From NCBI GenBank assembly GCA_019400425.1, contig JAFREE010000023.1, positions 62,001-126,000 of the forward strand: 64,000 nt of DNA. The letters run 5' to 3'. A program made the position numbers and the translations under genes. Under the pieces are notes generated by a model. It saw only the letters and a list, made by a program, of their open reading frames with translations, did not search any database and had not been told where the DNA came from. This document shows positions 37,838 to 49,146 of this stretch, piece by piece. How positions within the stretch are numbered: the stretch's first letter is position 1; each line of letters starts with the position of its first letter. The DNA comes from Hymenochaete sp. R1. Taxonomy: Eukaryota; Basidiomycota; Agaricomycetes; Hymenochaetales; Hymenochaetaceae.

Positions 37838-38564
37838 GGGGCTTTGCTTTCCACTGGCTGCTTTGCTTGAAAAACTCCTCGAGGGACTACGAGCAAGAGT
37901 TACACCCGAAAGCCACTCGTGAAGAATGCCGGAGAAGCTGAGGAGAAGGCGTTTTTGAAACACGATGGCGACAAGACCCTGGTGGTTTTGAATAGAAGAT
38001 GATCTGAAGAACAGCCTTTTGTCGCGTCAATTGAACCAGACGCGTCTCGCGTCGTCGTCGACATCGAAATAAAGCTCACAGTGCTCACTTTGAAGCCAAG
38101 ACCGGCCCACAGTAACTACCCGAATCTTTATTCTTCAGCATCGGAAAACAATGAAACAAAGCACGGCTAAGACTAACGAGCGCCTGCGATGAAGTTGACA
38201 CCATTCATACTTGAGGAGAACAGTCAGCACAGTCTCGAAAAGCAAGTGCATAGAAAGAAATGCGGACTCGGACAGTCATACATTGAGCAGGCTACATTGG
38301 ACATAAACACTATGGAAGAGAGAAGAAAAAAAGATAATAGAGTTATGGAGAAGGAAGGGGGAGGGAGTAACAACTCGAAAGACCGGCGGAAGAGAAAAAG
38401 ATGGACATTATATAACACACAAGAAACGAATGGAAGCGGCACATTAGATAACAAGGCCAGTGGAAGGTAAGGGGGTGGGGGGGAGGGGGAGGGGAAGGCC
38501 CATATTTTCGCCTAGATGAGGGAAAGGAGTAACCAATACACCTAGGAAAAGAGCGTCCAGCATT
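37838..38564. other. TOP3 5' flank with an in-frame, ATG-less extension
   Basis: Directly upstream of the TOP3 ATG the same frame stays open for about 60 codons (to about 38027) without ATG, and reads like an organelle-targeting peptide (see findings). The rest, to 38564, includes the 3' flank of CCR4 and a GT/GA-rich run at about 38470-38490. Confidence 0.55.
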
Positions 38565-41075
38565 TCAAGATGAGATAGATCGTGAAGCAGGAAGGGACGG
38601 CGCATGCAACGAATTAGTCTCTTTCGGAGGCTTAATGCGGAACTCGCTGAGGATGCATACGTGACTGTAATGGAACATCAAAAGATAACTCTGGATATGA
38701 GATTGCATAACTCACTCGGACGGGAAGTGGAAATTAGGGAACCCAACCACTTTCGACAGATAGTCCTTGTCCACCTCGCCCAGCAACGATGTCACCGACA
38801 TGTTGTTCGCTGTATACCAGATGTAGTCGATGGCGCCCTGGAAGCTTGGAGTGTAATTCGTCATCGGTAACTCCCCCATTGCGGAGTATGCGCTTCGTAG
38901 GCCGAGACGATGGCGCAGTCCTTCAGATGTATAGTTACCGTACACCCGTGACATGAAATCTGGATGATTAGATGCCACAGAACCATTTGCCAAGAATTCG
39001 TACACGCCACTATCAGGCACTGAGTTGAAATCACCACAAACAATCGTTGGTATCTTCGTCCCGTCCGAGTACGTTGGAGGAGGACGAGTTGAACTATCTT
39101 CGAAGCCGTTGGCCCTTGGAGGAGGGGGAGGATACCGTGCAAACCGTGCTGCTGCTTTCTCTACCTCCTCAATTAGCAACGCCACTTGAACCAGCTTTAC
39201 GTCTCGTTCCTCAGGATCCCAATGAACGTGTACATTTGCGACTATCAAGCGTGTACCGGTGACTTTATTCTCGAAGAGCGTGACCACAGCAATATTGTCC
39301 CTCTGCAGTACACGGTTGAACATATCGTCCGTCTTCTTGAAGTCCGATCTTTGCATTGCCACGCGACGGAACTCGATCATCTGCTTTTCAACGAGGCTGT
39401 ATCTGGGTTGTCGGGGCGTTAGAATCCCGCCCCGGATAGAATCATAGCTGACTTACTTAGATGATTTGTAGAAAGTCGCACAACCATCAACCAGCCGCCG
39501 TTGCGAATCGTCCATCGTGTTTGCACGCGATTTTGGCCAGTAAACCCCTTCGTACCCGGCTTCTGACAAATGGGGCAGGAAGAAATCTTCGTATTGTGCA
39601 ATATCCACCTCTTGTAAGCAGAGGAAGTCCGAATTGTACTGCATGACCTCCTCCATGATGAGCTCTTTCCGCGTTGACCATTCTAAAGCCCTCTTCGGAG
39701 TATAGCCATACAGACGTTCCGTTGCACACCTTCCACAGAGGATGTTATAACAAAGCAATGACAGAGACTCGTTGGCAGGATCGGATTCCGACATCTCCCT
39801 TTCAATATCGGAGATCGTACTGGTCCACTCTCGATGGGGCGGAGGGTCCGGAACCGGAGCTGCATTCCGAAGGTAAGCTATCAATGCTGGAGTCCCTTCG
39901 CGCTGCACGATTTCCTTCAGGTCCGGTTGTATCGGATTGCCCTCAATACCGATCGTCTGGAGCTGGTGTAACGTCCCCAGTTCAAATGGAAGAGTCATGA
40001 TATGATTGTCGAAAAGGTACAGCTCCTTTAATGATGTGACCATTCCGAGTTCAGGAGGAACAGATTGTAACATGTTGGCCGAAAGATCCAACAACTCCAG
40101 ATGTTTCAACTGAGAAATCTCGGGCGGGATCTCTTGCAATGCATTATGGTTGAGATAAAGGTTCTGTAAGAATGCAAACGAGAATAGCCGTGAAGTCCGA
40201 GGCAGATTCTTCAGGTTGACACCGCCCATGTCAAGTGCAGACCATGAGTTCCCGGGTGCACGTGTCGCGGATGGCCGTGGGGCAGGGGCAACAGGGGCTG
40301 TCGTTGACGAAGGGTGATTCTCAGGCGTACCCTCTCCAGTCTCCGAACCCGATCCAGAACCTTCATCCTTAGCTTCCGAAGGCGCCTTGATACGGTTTGG
40401 ATCTGTTATTGTGATAGCAGACTTAGCCGTGGGTCGAGACGCAATTGCATTTTGCCGTGCTCGGTGGTGGGGCGACCGAGCGGCTCGAATCATCTGCAAT
40501 AAGAGGAGCTCAGCATCGATACTATCGAGAATACAATACGGCTTCACGAGCAAAGAGAGGGAGTGAATATTGATAGAACGCCACCTAAGGGTGTGCATAG
40601 AGCCCACAACAACCCCTTCGGAAGCAACCGAAAGTCATTCTGGAATATCAACACTCCTACACGTACATATCCACAGAGTATAATGAAAAAGAAAACTACT
40701 CACGTCGTATTTTAGCAATTGTTGTTGCCAATGTTGAGACATGATTTGAGCGGAGGAGGGCGGTGACGTATTGAGCGTGTGGGCCGCCTGCATACTCGAA
40801 CCATTGGGCGGGGAAGAGAAACTGGGATGGGAAATGGAGTTCTGATGATGGTGCTGTGAGTGCTGGTGCGCTAAAGGAGGGTGCTGCGGGATATGTGGAT
40901 GGGGGTGGTGGGGGATACCAGAGCCGTTCGTGTACATCGAGTATCCGGGCGTCGGAGGCCCGTTCGTACCGGCGAGGACATGATGCTGGTGCGTTGGGCG
41001 ACCCCAAGCATCGTGGTGACTCTGGAGTTTGTGGTTAATAGCAGGTGATGTCTGAGGGGGCGGGTTAAAGTACAT
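38565..41075 (-). CDS. CCR4: CCR4 deadenylase (LRR plus exonuclease domain)
   Basis: CCR4 is the catalytic poly(A) nuclease of the CCR4-NOT complex, shortening mRNA tails in the cytoplasm. Exons 41075-40704, 40493-39457, 39402-38716 and 38664-38565 give 731 residues with all phases matching. The N-terminus is His/Gln/Pro-rich and disordered. Leucine-rich repeats follow (LQNLYLNHNALQEIPPEISQ, LELLDLSANMLQSVPPEL, LKELYLFDNHIMTLPFEL), which bind CAF1/POP2. The EEP nuclease domain keeps its key residues: the Asn in LLCYNIL, the Glu in LQEVD, the Asp and Asn in VCGDFNSVPD, and the final Asp-His in PSDHVC, which is created by splicing across the last junction. Confidence 0.95.
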
Positions 41076-41494
41076 GTCCTTGCAGGAGCATCTGACTCCG
41101 AATGGTTGAGATCTGACGGGGGCTGAGAGTGCAAGGAATGCACCGGGTGGTAAAAGTTTATGAACAGATGAGGTCGGCACTCTCGAAGCTGCGTCTTCCT
41201 TGACGTTGTACTGAACGACGACGAGAGTAAGGCGCAGGGGGAGGCTCACAGGTGCGAGGGAGAATACAATGAAATGGTCGAGAACGAAGGTCAGGACTCA
41301 GTAGTAGGATGACTGTATTAGGTGTCGCTATGTTGTGACATCAGCGCGTCACAGTTTCAACTTCACTGCTTCCCGTTGCCGTAGTCATGCGCACAACTAT
41401 CAGATAAATGCCTTGTTCAAGTTCAAGTATACAAATTTCTATTCCAATTCAAAGAGAAATTATGTAGAAGAGTTAGACAAGTAATGGTACGGTC
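41076..41494. other. Intergenic region between CCR4 and MVD
   Basis: This is the CCR4 promoter side and the MVD 3' flank. No frame of note is seen apart from a non-ATG upstream continuation of the CCR4 frame. Confidence 0.5.
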
Positions 41495-42825
41495 TCAAGC
41501 CAAAGTGTGAGGAAGACCCTCCGCATTCAACAAAGCTTCCTCTTCTCTCAACTTCCTTGGCCCATCACCGATTCTTGTATGAATCAAGGTCTTCACAGAA
41601 CCGGTATCAAACTTCCTCGCTACCGCTTCGTTGAAACCCTTGGGCAAAGACGCCTGCGGTTGATCTCCTGAGAAAATGTTGAAAACGTCTTTGAACGCTT
41701 GTGCCTGCGGGAAGTACGACACTATAAGCTGCACTATTTCCTTCACGTTCTCCTCTGGAGTATATATCACGGCGTTTGGTCCTGCATCATAGGTGTATGC
41801 TGCCTTGACTTGCCCGCCGGCCTCGACGGATGCGCGGTTGAGTTCCACTATCAACGCGATGATGGCGCGGCTCACGTCATTCATGTAGAAAATCGGAGGT
41901 TCCGTGTCCAACGCTACTGCATGGAACTGGTTCGAGTCCGCCATAGTGATATGTGCAAAGGCGGGGAAATCTTTCGCCTTGATCGCATCGGCGATGGCAG
42001 CCATACGCGCCGGAACAACCTCTTTGATGCGGTGTTGGAGGAGCAGAGAGGTCTCCACTGTTCGCTGCATCCCAGACGTCGAAGACGTGCCCTTTTTATC
42101 ATCTGAAACAACGCAGATGAGAGCGTGCAAATTTGGCCAGTGCTCCCGCGGCGCGACTTGGACTGCTTGCGAGTCGGAGCCGTCAGACTTTGTGCCCATT
42201 TCCCAAGCGACGAACCCGCCGAAGAGCGAACGGCATGCGGAGCCGGAGCCCTGCCGGGCAATCAGTGATAAGTCTGATGGAGATGCGGGTAGCTCGTAAA
42301 GGGCCGCCAGAGATGAAACCAAGGCAGCAAAACCAGATGCAGACGACGCTAGTCCCGCTGCAGTTGGGAAATTATTGAAGGATGCGATGTGAAGGTGGTA
42401 ATCTGCGATCTAGGATAGAAGGTGTATACAATCAATGAAGTAACTTCTCTTCACAGACGGCTTATCGGAGACACGCACCTTCGCGACACCTGATTCCTTC
42501 TCAACTTTCTTTCGAAGACGTCTCATCTCAGCAATGCAAGTTGCGAGACGCCCGCCCTCTTTAATCTCGTCTTCTTTACCATTAAGCCAGAGTGTGTCTT
42601 TTTTGAACGAAGGGTCTGCACGCGAAGTTGTTGTCGATCTAAGGTGATCCTGGTCCAACGTAACGGAAAGTGACGAGTTCGTGGGCAAGATGAGCTTAGT
42701 GTCCCGCTTTCCCCAATACCTGAAAGTGTTGTGCTTAGAGTTGGACTTCTCTGACTTGACTGGGGCACTCACTTTATGCAAGCGATATTGACTGGTGCAC
42801 TTGCCGTAGCCTGATAAATCGCCAT
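41495..42825 (-). CDS. MVD1: Mevalonate diphosphate decarboxylase
   Basis: This enzyme uses ATP to decarboxylate mevalonate diphosphate to isopentenyl diphosphate, a cytosolic step of the mevalonate (sterol) pathway; in yeast it is Erg19. The ATG at 42825 starts MAIYQATASAPVNIACIK. Exon 1 (42825-42773) is joined in phase to YWGKRD, giving the KYWGKRD motif. PTNSSLSVTLDQDHLRSTTT, the ATP-loop SFNNFPTAAGLASSASGFAA (about 42.37 kb) and ARQGSGSACRSLFGGFVAW, followed by NQFHAVALDTEPPIFYMND and TYDAGPNAV, are all family signatures. The final residues are LPHTLA, then TGA. The gene has at least three exons. Confidence 0.96.
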
Positions 42826-43308
42826 TTTTGGGACAGATCAACCGTGTTCGAGGCGACAAGATAATGTCTTTGAATAGATGGGAGAGGGAATGCAGAACGG
42901 ATGGCACGATGGAACCTCCATCTCTTATGAGATTTCGAAAGTTGTGCATTTCTTTTGTATTGAGCTGCCGACAAGAGCTTTGGCTGATATAAGCATTCCC
43001 ACGCTTAGACTTCCGATTTCGTCTTCTTCTGGACTGTGTGATTTCTGCTTTTTCTCCATCTCATCCATCCAAAGCACATGCAAGTCATTTCCTACTCTTA
43101 CAGCATATTTTGACTTATGTTGGTGCACATGTTCCAGATGAAACTCAGTTCTTCGACCAGTCTTAAGAAATCCAAATCCATATGGCCCAGTTTGAGACGG
43201 CTTAACACCCACTCGTTCCCTGCCTCACATTTGTTCTTGTCCGTTTTAAACGGCCGCTTTATCAAATCTGTTTCGCATCATGCCCCAAAAGTTCCTCGAA
43301 GATTATTG
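42826..43308. other. MVD upstream region, divergent to the next gene
   Basis: This gap holds the shared promoter of MVD (-) and the next gene (+). A minus-strand frame without ATG, 43212-42925, stays open for about 96 codons and looks protein-like (HLEHVHQHKSKYAVRV), but no start or family was found. Confidence 0.4.
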
Positions 43309-43971
43309 ATGGGGTCAGCTCTCGTGAATCGAGAGATGGATGACTCTACTTTCCGAGGGGCTAGGGGACGACCAACCGCCATGGAACCTCCAGAGAGACC
43401 GGAGAAGTGGCCAACACCCGTTGTAACCCAAGAGGATATTGATCGATACTACTCGCATCTATCCTCAATTGGCTGGGCTCCTGAAATTCTGGAGCGGAAT
43501 GTCTCTGGAAATAATAGCCAACGACCTAGCGTGCCAGTGTTGGCGAAGCGCACAAAAATTACAAATCGCGATTCACTGTTGCAATTTGCAAAAATAGTCA
43601 GAGAACTAGAGAAAACAGAAAAGGTGAGCGGCGGTCTCCTTCTACTGCGCTTCCGGACTTCTCAATATTCTACATATCAGCATCATGTCAAACTTTCAAT
43701 CGAAGAATACAGTTCGCCTTTGCAGATGAATACTATGAATCGGTCAAGCGCTACATTTACTTTAGCAGCCCTCGTCGAAGAAAAGATCATGACAGACCAC
43801 AGATTACCTCTTATCTTCACCACACGAGTCTATACACACAGTGCAATACGACCTGCAGTGGAAGAACAAAATAATGTTGACGTTGACACTCAAAGGACCT
43901 CGGGTATAACATTGCGAGACATTCGTTTTGCTATGCTTCTTAGTGAAGCTTTGATGGACTTGAGTCTATGA
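43309..43971 (+). CDS. Uncharacterised protein
   Basis: I do not recognise it. The ATG at 43309 starts MGSALVNREMDDSTFRGARG; a second in-frame ATG follows at 43336. A GTGAGC...TATCAG intron (43624-43680) is likely; it is 57 bases, so the frame stays open either way. A second acceptor at TTTGCAG near 43728 is an alternative. With the first acceptor the protein has about 200 residues. The N-terminal half is helical and charged (TQEDIDRYYSHLSSIGWAPE), and the C-terminus ends SGITLRDIRFAMLLSEALMD. That ending is loosely like histone-fold or SAGA/TFIID-type subunits, which is only a weak impression. It is divergent from MVD. Confidence 0.6.
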   Translation: MGSALVNREMDDSTFRGARGRPTAMEPPERPEKWPTPVVTQEDIDRYYSHLSSIGWAPEILERNVSGNNSQRPSVPVLAKRTKITNRDSLLQFAKIVRELEKTEKVSGGLLLLRFRTSQYSTYQHHVKLSIEEYSSPLQMNTMNRSSATFTLAALVEEKIMTDHRLPLIFTTRVYTHSAIRPAVEEQNNVDVDTQRTSGITLRDIRFAMLLSEALMDLSL

Positions 43972-44261
43972 ACTCTTCAAACTTGTGGCAATTCTGCCGG
44001 TAAAATCCAAAGCCTCTGATAAAGGACACATATTATCCTTGCATAAGTATTTCAAAATATAGCAATTGTACATAATAGATGTTTCGTATCGTTTCTCCAC
44101 CAGCAGTTCTGAGTAGATTGTTTGAGCGACAAATTTATTTGTTGAGAGGTATACTTATGTGGATGCGTCTTGAGCGCGTCGCGCTCACGCGTCAAAAGAA
44201 ACCTGTGCCTCTCGGCCTTTTACTTTCACGCCTTCCTTGGAACCTCATTTAGACGTGTAAA

Positions 44262-45560
44262 ATGCCGCGCAAAAACACAAACAAAATCATTCTCGATGGG
44301 GATGAAGAAGACGAGGATGATCAATCAGCACCCGCCGGGTCCCCGCTCAGCGAGTTAGCGTACGATCCCGACCAAGACATCGACGAGAAACGCGCTATCA
44401 GGAGGCAATATCGAACCCTTCAAGGGGATGGTAAGTGCAATTCTTCTAAGAAAACTGTCTCTACTCTGAATACTAAAATAGAATCTCTGCAAAATGCAAA
44501 TGCTATTCGAGTCGAGGCATTACGAGATAAGGTCAGAGAGGCCGATCAGTTGTTTGCTAAGGGTGAGTTGATTCCAAATAGCATTTATAGCATTTTCGAC
44601 CTCATGCTTCGACACAGTGAAGAACCCGCAGGAAGCGACCTTGGACTCTGCCTTTCTCGTAACGGCGTCCGGTCTGAGTACCGCGAAGGCGCGTCAGATG
44701 CGTGCAGGGCTCGGTGGTCTGGACGTAGACGACCTCATATCCGCTTTCTTCACGTATATGGGAGGTCATAGACCAGGAGAAGACGGCGCAGACGAAGCGT
44801 ACGACTCTGATGTCGATGGGGATCGTATGCTTGAGTGGGAGAAAATTGGCCTACGTGCGATGTCGAAGAGTCGAAGGGTACCTGTCTCGGATTTTATGCA
44901 TGGCGTGCTGTTGGTGGAACCAAAAATGAGGAAAGCTACGCAGAGAATACAGCGCGAGAAGCTGAACGCGACGCAAACACGGCCCCAAGAGCTCCGGCAA
45001 GAGGATATAACGAAATCGGAGAACGAAACGACGAATAACGTCAAAATGGTAAGCGCATTGTTGTTCTGATACGGACGTTAGTTGATTGTCCTTAGCTGAG
45101 CGATATCATGATGGATCAAGAAGGACCTATGAATTTGTTCAGACTGATAATTAATCCGACGAGTTTTGGGCAGAGTGTCGAGAACCTCTTCTATCTGTCG
45201 TTTCTCATCCGTGATGGTGAAGCTGCGCTCGAGGTGGATGAAGAGACTGCGGAGCCTATGATTAGTACGTCCGTCTTAATTTATATAAGTCACTTCAGTT
45301 TGAGTCATGTTCCGCATCTAAGTGCTCTGCGAACGGCCGGAAGAACAGGACATACAGGAAGGTGCAATCAAGAAGCAGATGGTAATGGAATTGGATAAGA
45401 AGACTTGGAAGGTAAGTCCCGAATAGTGCGTTTTCGTCGGTTAAGTGACTTATGAGAGATACTCTTGCAGAGCGCAATTGAGATATTTGATATCCGTGAA
45501 CCTACTATCCCAACACGAAAACCAGCTCGTCAGCGCATGGGTAACAAGTGGTATGGATGA
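44262..45560 (+). CDS. NSE4: SMC5/6 complex kleisin subunit NSE4
   Basis: NSE4 is the kleisin that bridges the heads of the SMC5/6 complex, which acts in DNA repair. The ATG at 44262 starts MPRKNTNKIILDGDEE. Exon 1 is 44262-44430; exon 2 starts at 44482. The N-terminal block (IRRQYRTLQ...ALRDKVREADQLFAK) is the helical part that contacts SMC. The middle has ASGLSTAKARQMRAGL and DDLISAFF, and the C-terminal winged-helix region carries MNLFRLIINPTSFGQSVENL followed by FYLSFLIRDG, typical of the family. The last exons end KWYG and TGA. The protein has about 350 residues. Confidence 0.92.
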
Positions 45561-46004
45561 GCCAACGTAGAGTTCCTTTTTTTTCTTGTTTATTGCGTAG
45601 TTTAGTATTTTGTAATTTATTCTATTGGTGCCAGTTAACTTGTCCGGTAGCGTGAGTGCTTTTCTCTCCTATTTGTCAGGATTCTTATTGTTTACATTGT
45701 GCAGGACCCTTGTTCCGAATCATGTCGTAGTCGCAGTCCCTACTATGCTGCGGCCAGAATTTTCGTGGCTTCTTGTGGCGCTGCAACGCGCAGTATATCA
45801 TCCTAGAGTCGAATCTTGGTACCTCACTTATCCTTGTCCTTGTACACGTATGCGTCTTCTCGTCGACTTCCGACCGCTTCCCTTTCTTCGTGGTGCAATC
45901 ACCTCTGTTCTCAAGTGGTCGAACTCACTGCAGCTAGGTTTTAAAAGATTAAGCGGGTTTATCTTGGATCATCGTGGTAGTGTGCACCGACGAAAGCCAA
46001 AAGG
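45561..46004. other. NSE4 3' flank and possible 5' part of the next gene
   Basis: An ATG at 45744 in the same frame as the next gene opens LRPEFSWLLVALQR and meets a GTACCT donor, so a further N-terminal exon of the next gene cannot be excluded. The join was not in phase in my reading. Confidence 0.35.
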
Positions 46005-48710
46005 ATGCTCCCGACAGAAAGCTTTATCCGTTCATCATCGGCAGACAGCATGCAAGAATATCGCAGGGTCCTCCTCAAGACTCTAACTCACGCTCTTCAC
46101 CCGCCAGATATGACTGAAATGTCGACGAAACAAAGATGGTGCATACGTTTAGGATTACTGGTGGTGAGTAAAGCGCCTATCAAGTTTATTTTCGTCACTC
46201 ACTTGCAGAAACAGAAAGAATTCGAGAAGTCGAAAGGAAGGATTTCCCCTGACAAGATACCGGTTTCTTTCCCAGATGTTGACTGTTTCATCTCCGGGGC
46301 GTGGAAGCTCGCGAAGGATGGAGAGATAGGCACTTTCCTTCAGAACTGGCCTCGCGATCTGGATAAGACCGTCGAGAAAAACATGACGCCAACCCAAGTT
46401 GTCGGCAGCATGCCTCTTCCAGGGGAAGTTTATGCACTGGCCCGCCGTCCATCGGCACTGGATACTCTTGCAGAAGTGGCGTGTCTTCGGGCGCATGATA
46501 GAGACGAATCCTTCAAATTACCTCCGTCCAGAGTCGTCAGAGCCGCTCCGTCGTCCACTTGTACTACGCCTACGAGGGTGGGATCTCACTCTGATATACC
46601 TCACGAACTTGGGTTGCACAGTAACGATCTTCACAAACGAGAAAAATCTATAACAGAACGAAGCAGTGTCACACTCCACGACCCGCAGTCTGCGAGTGTG
46701 ACAATAGACAAAACCGAGAAGTTACTTTACTTGTTTGATGTGTCGGACGGTGACACCATTCGTTCCCTTCATACCCGTTCTGGTAGAGTTGGAGAAACCT
46801 TCATTAGTCATTCCTTACCGCCCCCCGATACAGTTGCCGGCAATCCTCAAGCCCGTTCTTTCTCCGTCCCTCCTGTGCTTCTGAAGGGCGGTACGAATAT
46901 TGAGCAGTGTGTAGCTGAAAGAGCTTCGCTGAACAAACACGGGAGCCTCCTTGAGGGTTCTGCTCAAAATTCTCTCCATTCTCGGAAACGGTCATACCTA
47001 TGTAATGTCCGCTACGACACACTCTTCCTCTCTATCATTATGCACCTGACACAATCTCCTTAGGGACTTAGGGTTCAAGAAAGCGTCGGGGAGTCGAAAG
47101 AAATCTTGCAGACAGAAACAACTTTCCCAAGAGAAGTTGGGTCAATAAATAGGGTTTGGCGGGGCGAACATACATGTCCTCAGTACGACGCGACCCGTGA
47201 AGTGATGGACGTATCATCAAACAGCACTTCTACATCCAAAGAGGGTTCTGTGCCGAACAAGACAACGAACACCGCGCCCGTGGCCAAACGCGTGCGATTG
47301 CAAGCATACGTGTTGGTCCCAACTTCGCCTGTAAGTCTCAATGTTGTTCGTACGAAACCGACAAGGCTTACCTATGAAGCTGGACACGCTTCCGTCAAGC
47401 AACATAGGACCCGATCTAACACAGAGCGGATATTCAAACGTCCGCGATCACCTGAAGTACAGACAGGGTATGACTCTTCAGATTCAGACGAAGCGAACAC
47501 GGAAATCGAGAAACCTGGTGATCGCGAACCTGGTGATATCAAGCACAATCCACGTTGTGTTACATGTGCTAAGAAGGGAGTTGCGTGCTTTGCTCCAACT
47601 GACCGTCTTTTTGGAACACGGTGTCGTCGTTGCATACGGATAAAGAAGCATTGTACGTATTCTAGGAGCAGACCTCAGATGCGAACACGGACGGTCTCTC
47701 CCTATGCCGGAGACATCGAAGAGCTGGAGATAGATGGAATGTTTTCGAGCCCAAGCCGGCGCCTTACGCGTTCCTCTGTGAAAAGCGTTTTCAACGATAG
47801 GGATAGAACCGTTTTAGAGAAATCAGAAACGGTAGCTCTGCCTCAGCCGTTGCCGCTGCCTCTGCCTTTGACAAGGGAACCCAAGGAGCATTCGAAGCAG
47901 GAACATCACCCTGTTGCGCAACAGTCGAACGAGGCTCAACCTTTGTTGTGTACGAGCACGGCTACACCGATTGCATCACCGATCACGGAGAAGGAGGAAT
48001 CTCCGGTACCGACTCTCAGAGGCACCCCACTTGCCTTTTCCTCCGGGGATGGTACTTTAGTAGCTCATACTGATGTTAACGCCGGAGCAATTGTACGAAT
48101 GTCTGAATATCCTCATCTTGGAGGTGAACGGGCTCCCAGGTTGACGCGTTCTCGCTCTCGAACAAGTAGCGAAGTTTCAACGTACGACCCTCATAGGATG
48201 ATAGATGTTGCCGCTGCTGTGGAAGAGAAAGGCAGTGTATCGATGTCAGAAGTGGATTCGTGCTCGCGGTTACAAAGAGGCATTTTGCCACCAATCACTT
48301 ACACAACCAACACCCAAATACAGACAGTTCAACTACCAGCTCCGTCAACGGTTTCTATCGCGTCCGCATCCACCACCCACGCATTAGAACACTCTCAGAC
48401 CCAGACCCAACCCCTTACCTACCCTACAACGAAGGGTATTGAACAAGTTCCGTCAGCAAGCAAGAGGGACTGTAGGCAGCAGCAGCAGCAACCTCCACCC
48501 GGCGATATCGTAGCAGCGTTAACAACGCTCGGCGAACGTATCAAATCTCTCGAACAAACTCACATTTCCCTATTCACACACGTCGCGGACATGCACGCAA
48601 AGGGCGAAGCGGAGATGGCTGATATCTCGAAAGCAAAGGATGCGTTGAGTGTTCTCTGGAAAAAAGTGGCGAACTCCACCGAAGTCGAGAACAAAAACAT
48701 CAGCCAGTAG
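46005..48710 (+). CDS. Zn2Cys6-like cluster protein, uncharacterised
   Basis: The ATG at 46005 starts MLPTESFIRSSSADSMQEYR. An in-frame 45-base intron lies at 46164-46208. The same frame then runs to 48710, broken only by a TAG at 47061-47063 that coincides with a CCTTAG acceptor; an intron of 57 bases from a weak donor at 47007 would join both parts. The alternative is two genes, the second from the ATG at 47205. Near 47550-47655 lies CVTCAKKGVAC, a spacer of 11 residues, then CRRCIRIKKHC. That is C-x2-C-x6-C-x11-C-x2-C-x6-C, within the range of Zn2Cys6 DNA-binding clusters. The C-terminus has a predicted coiled segment (LTTLGERIKSLEQTHISLFT). The N-terminal half matches no family I know. 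Confidence 0.55.
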
Positions 48711-49146
48711 CACTATATCGTCCATTTAGTATCTAATATCGAAGTCGCCTTCCACAATTATTTTTCTTTAAACCCCCAGAAGTCTACATAACAAAGCAAG
48801 GATATTCCGAATCACTTTTAGACTTCCTATGTCATTCATAAAACCCCAACTTCAGAATATCTGTTTCCAGTATATACTCCCTGCTCAAACAATGAACATC
48901 TTGTGTATTTATTTATCGTGGTTCCGAGACCGTTAATGTGGAATTTACAGAGCGAGCTCCAAGTCGCTGTCGCTGAATTTGCTTACTGAATTACCTTCTT
49001 TTTTTGGTAAGCGGGGTATACACGAGCACGTGAGAGAATTCAAACTCGCTGGACTCGCGACTTGCGGTCAGACTCAACTCGAAGCGACCGACCACAACGA
49101 CCTCACCTACTCTCTTCTCTTCCAATCTCCCTCATTCCGTCTACAG
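48711..49146. other. Intergenic region upstream of the kinase
   Basis: A frame open from 48979 runs into the kinase ATG and is probably leader sequence. CT-rich sequence stands just before the start codon. Confidence 0.5.

Noticed and set aside
47330..47378. A GTAAGT donor inside the zinc-cluster gene
   Set aside because: No proper acceptor or branch site follows at usual intron distance, and the frame is open through it.
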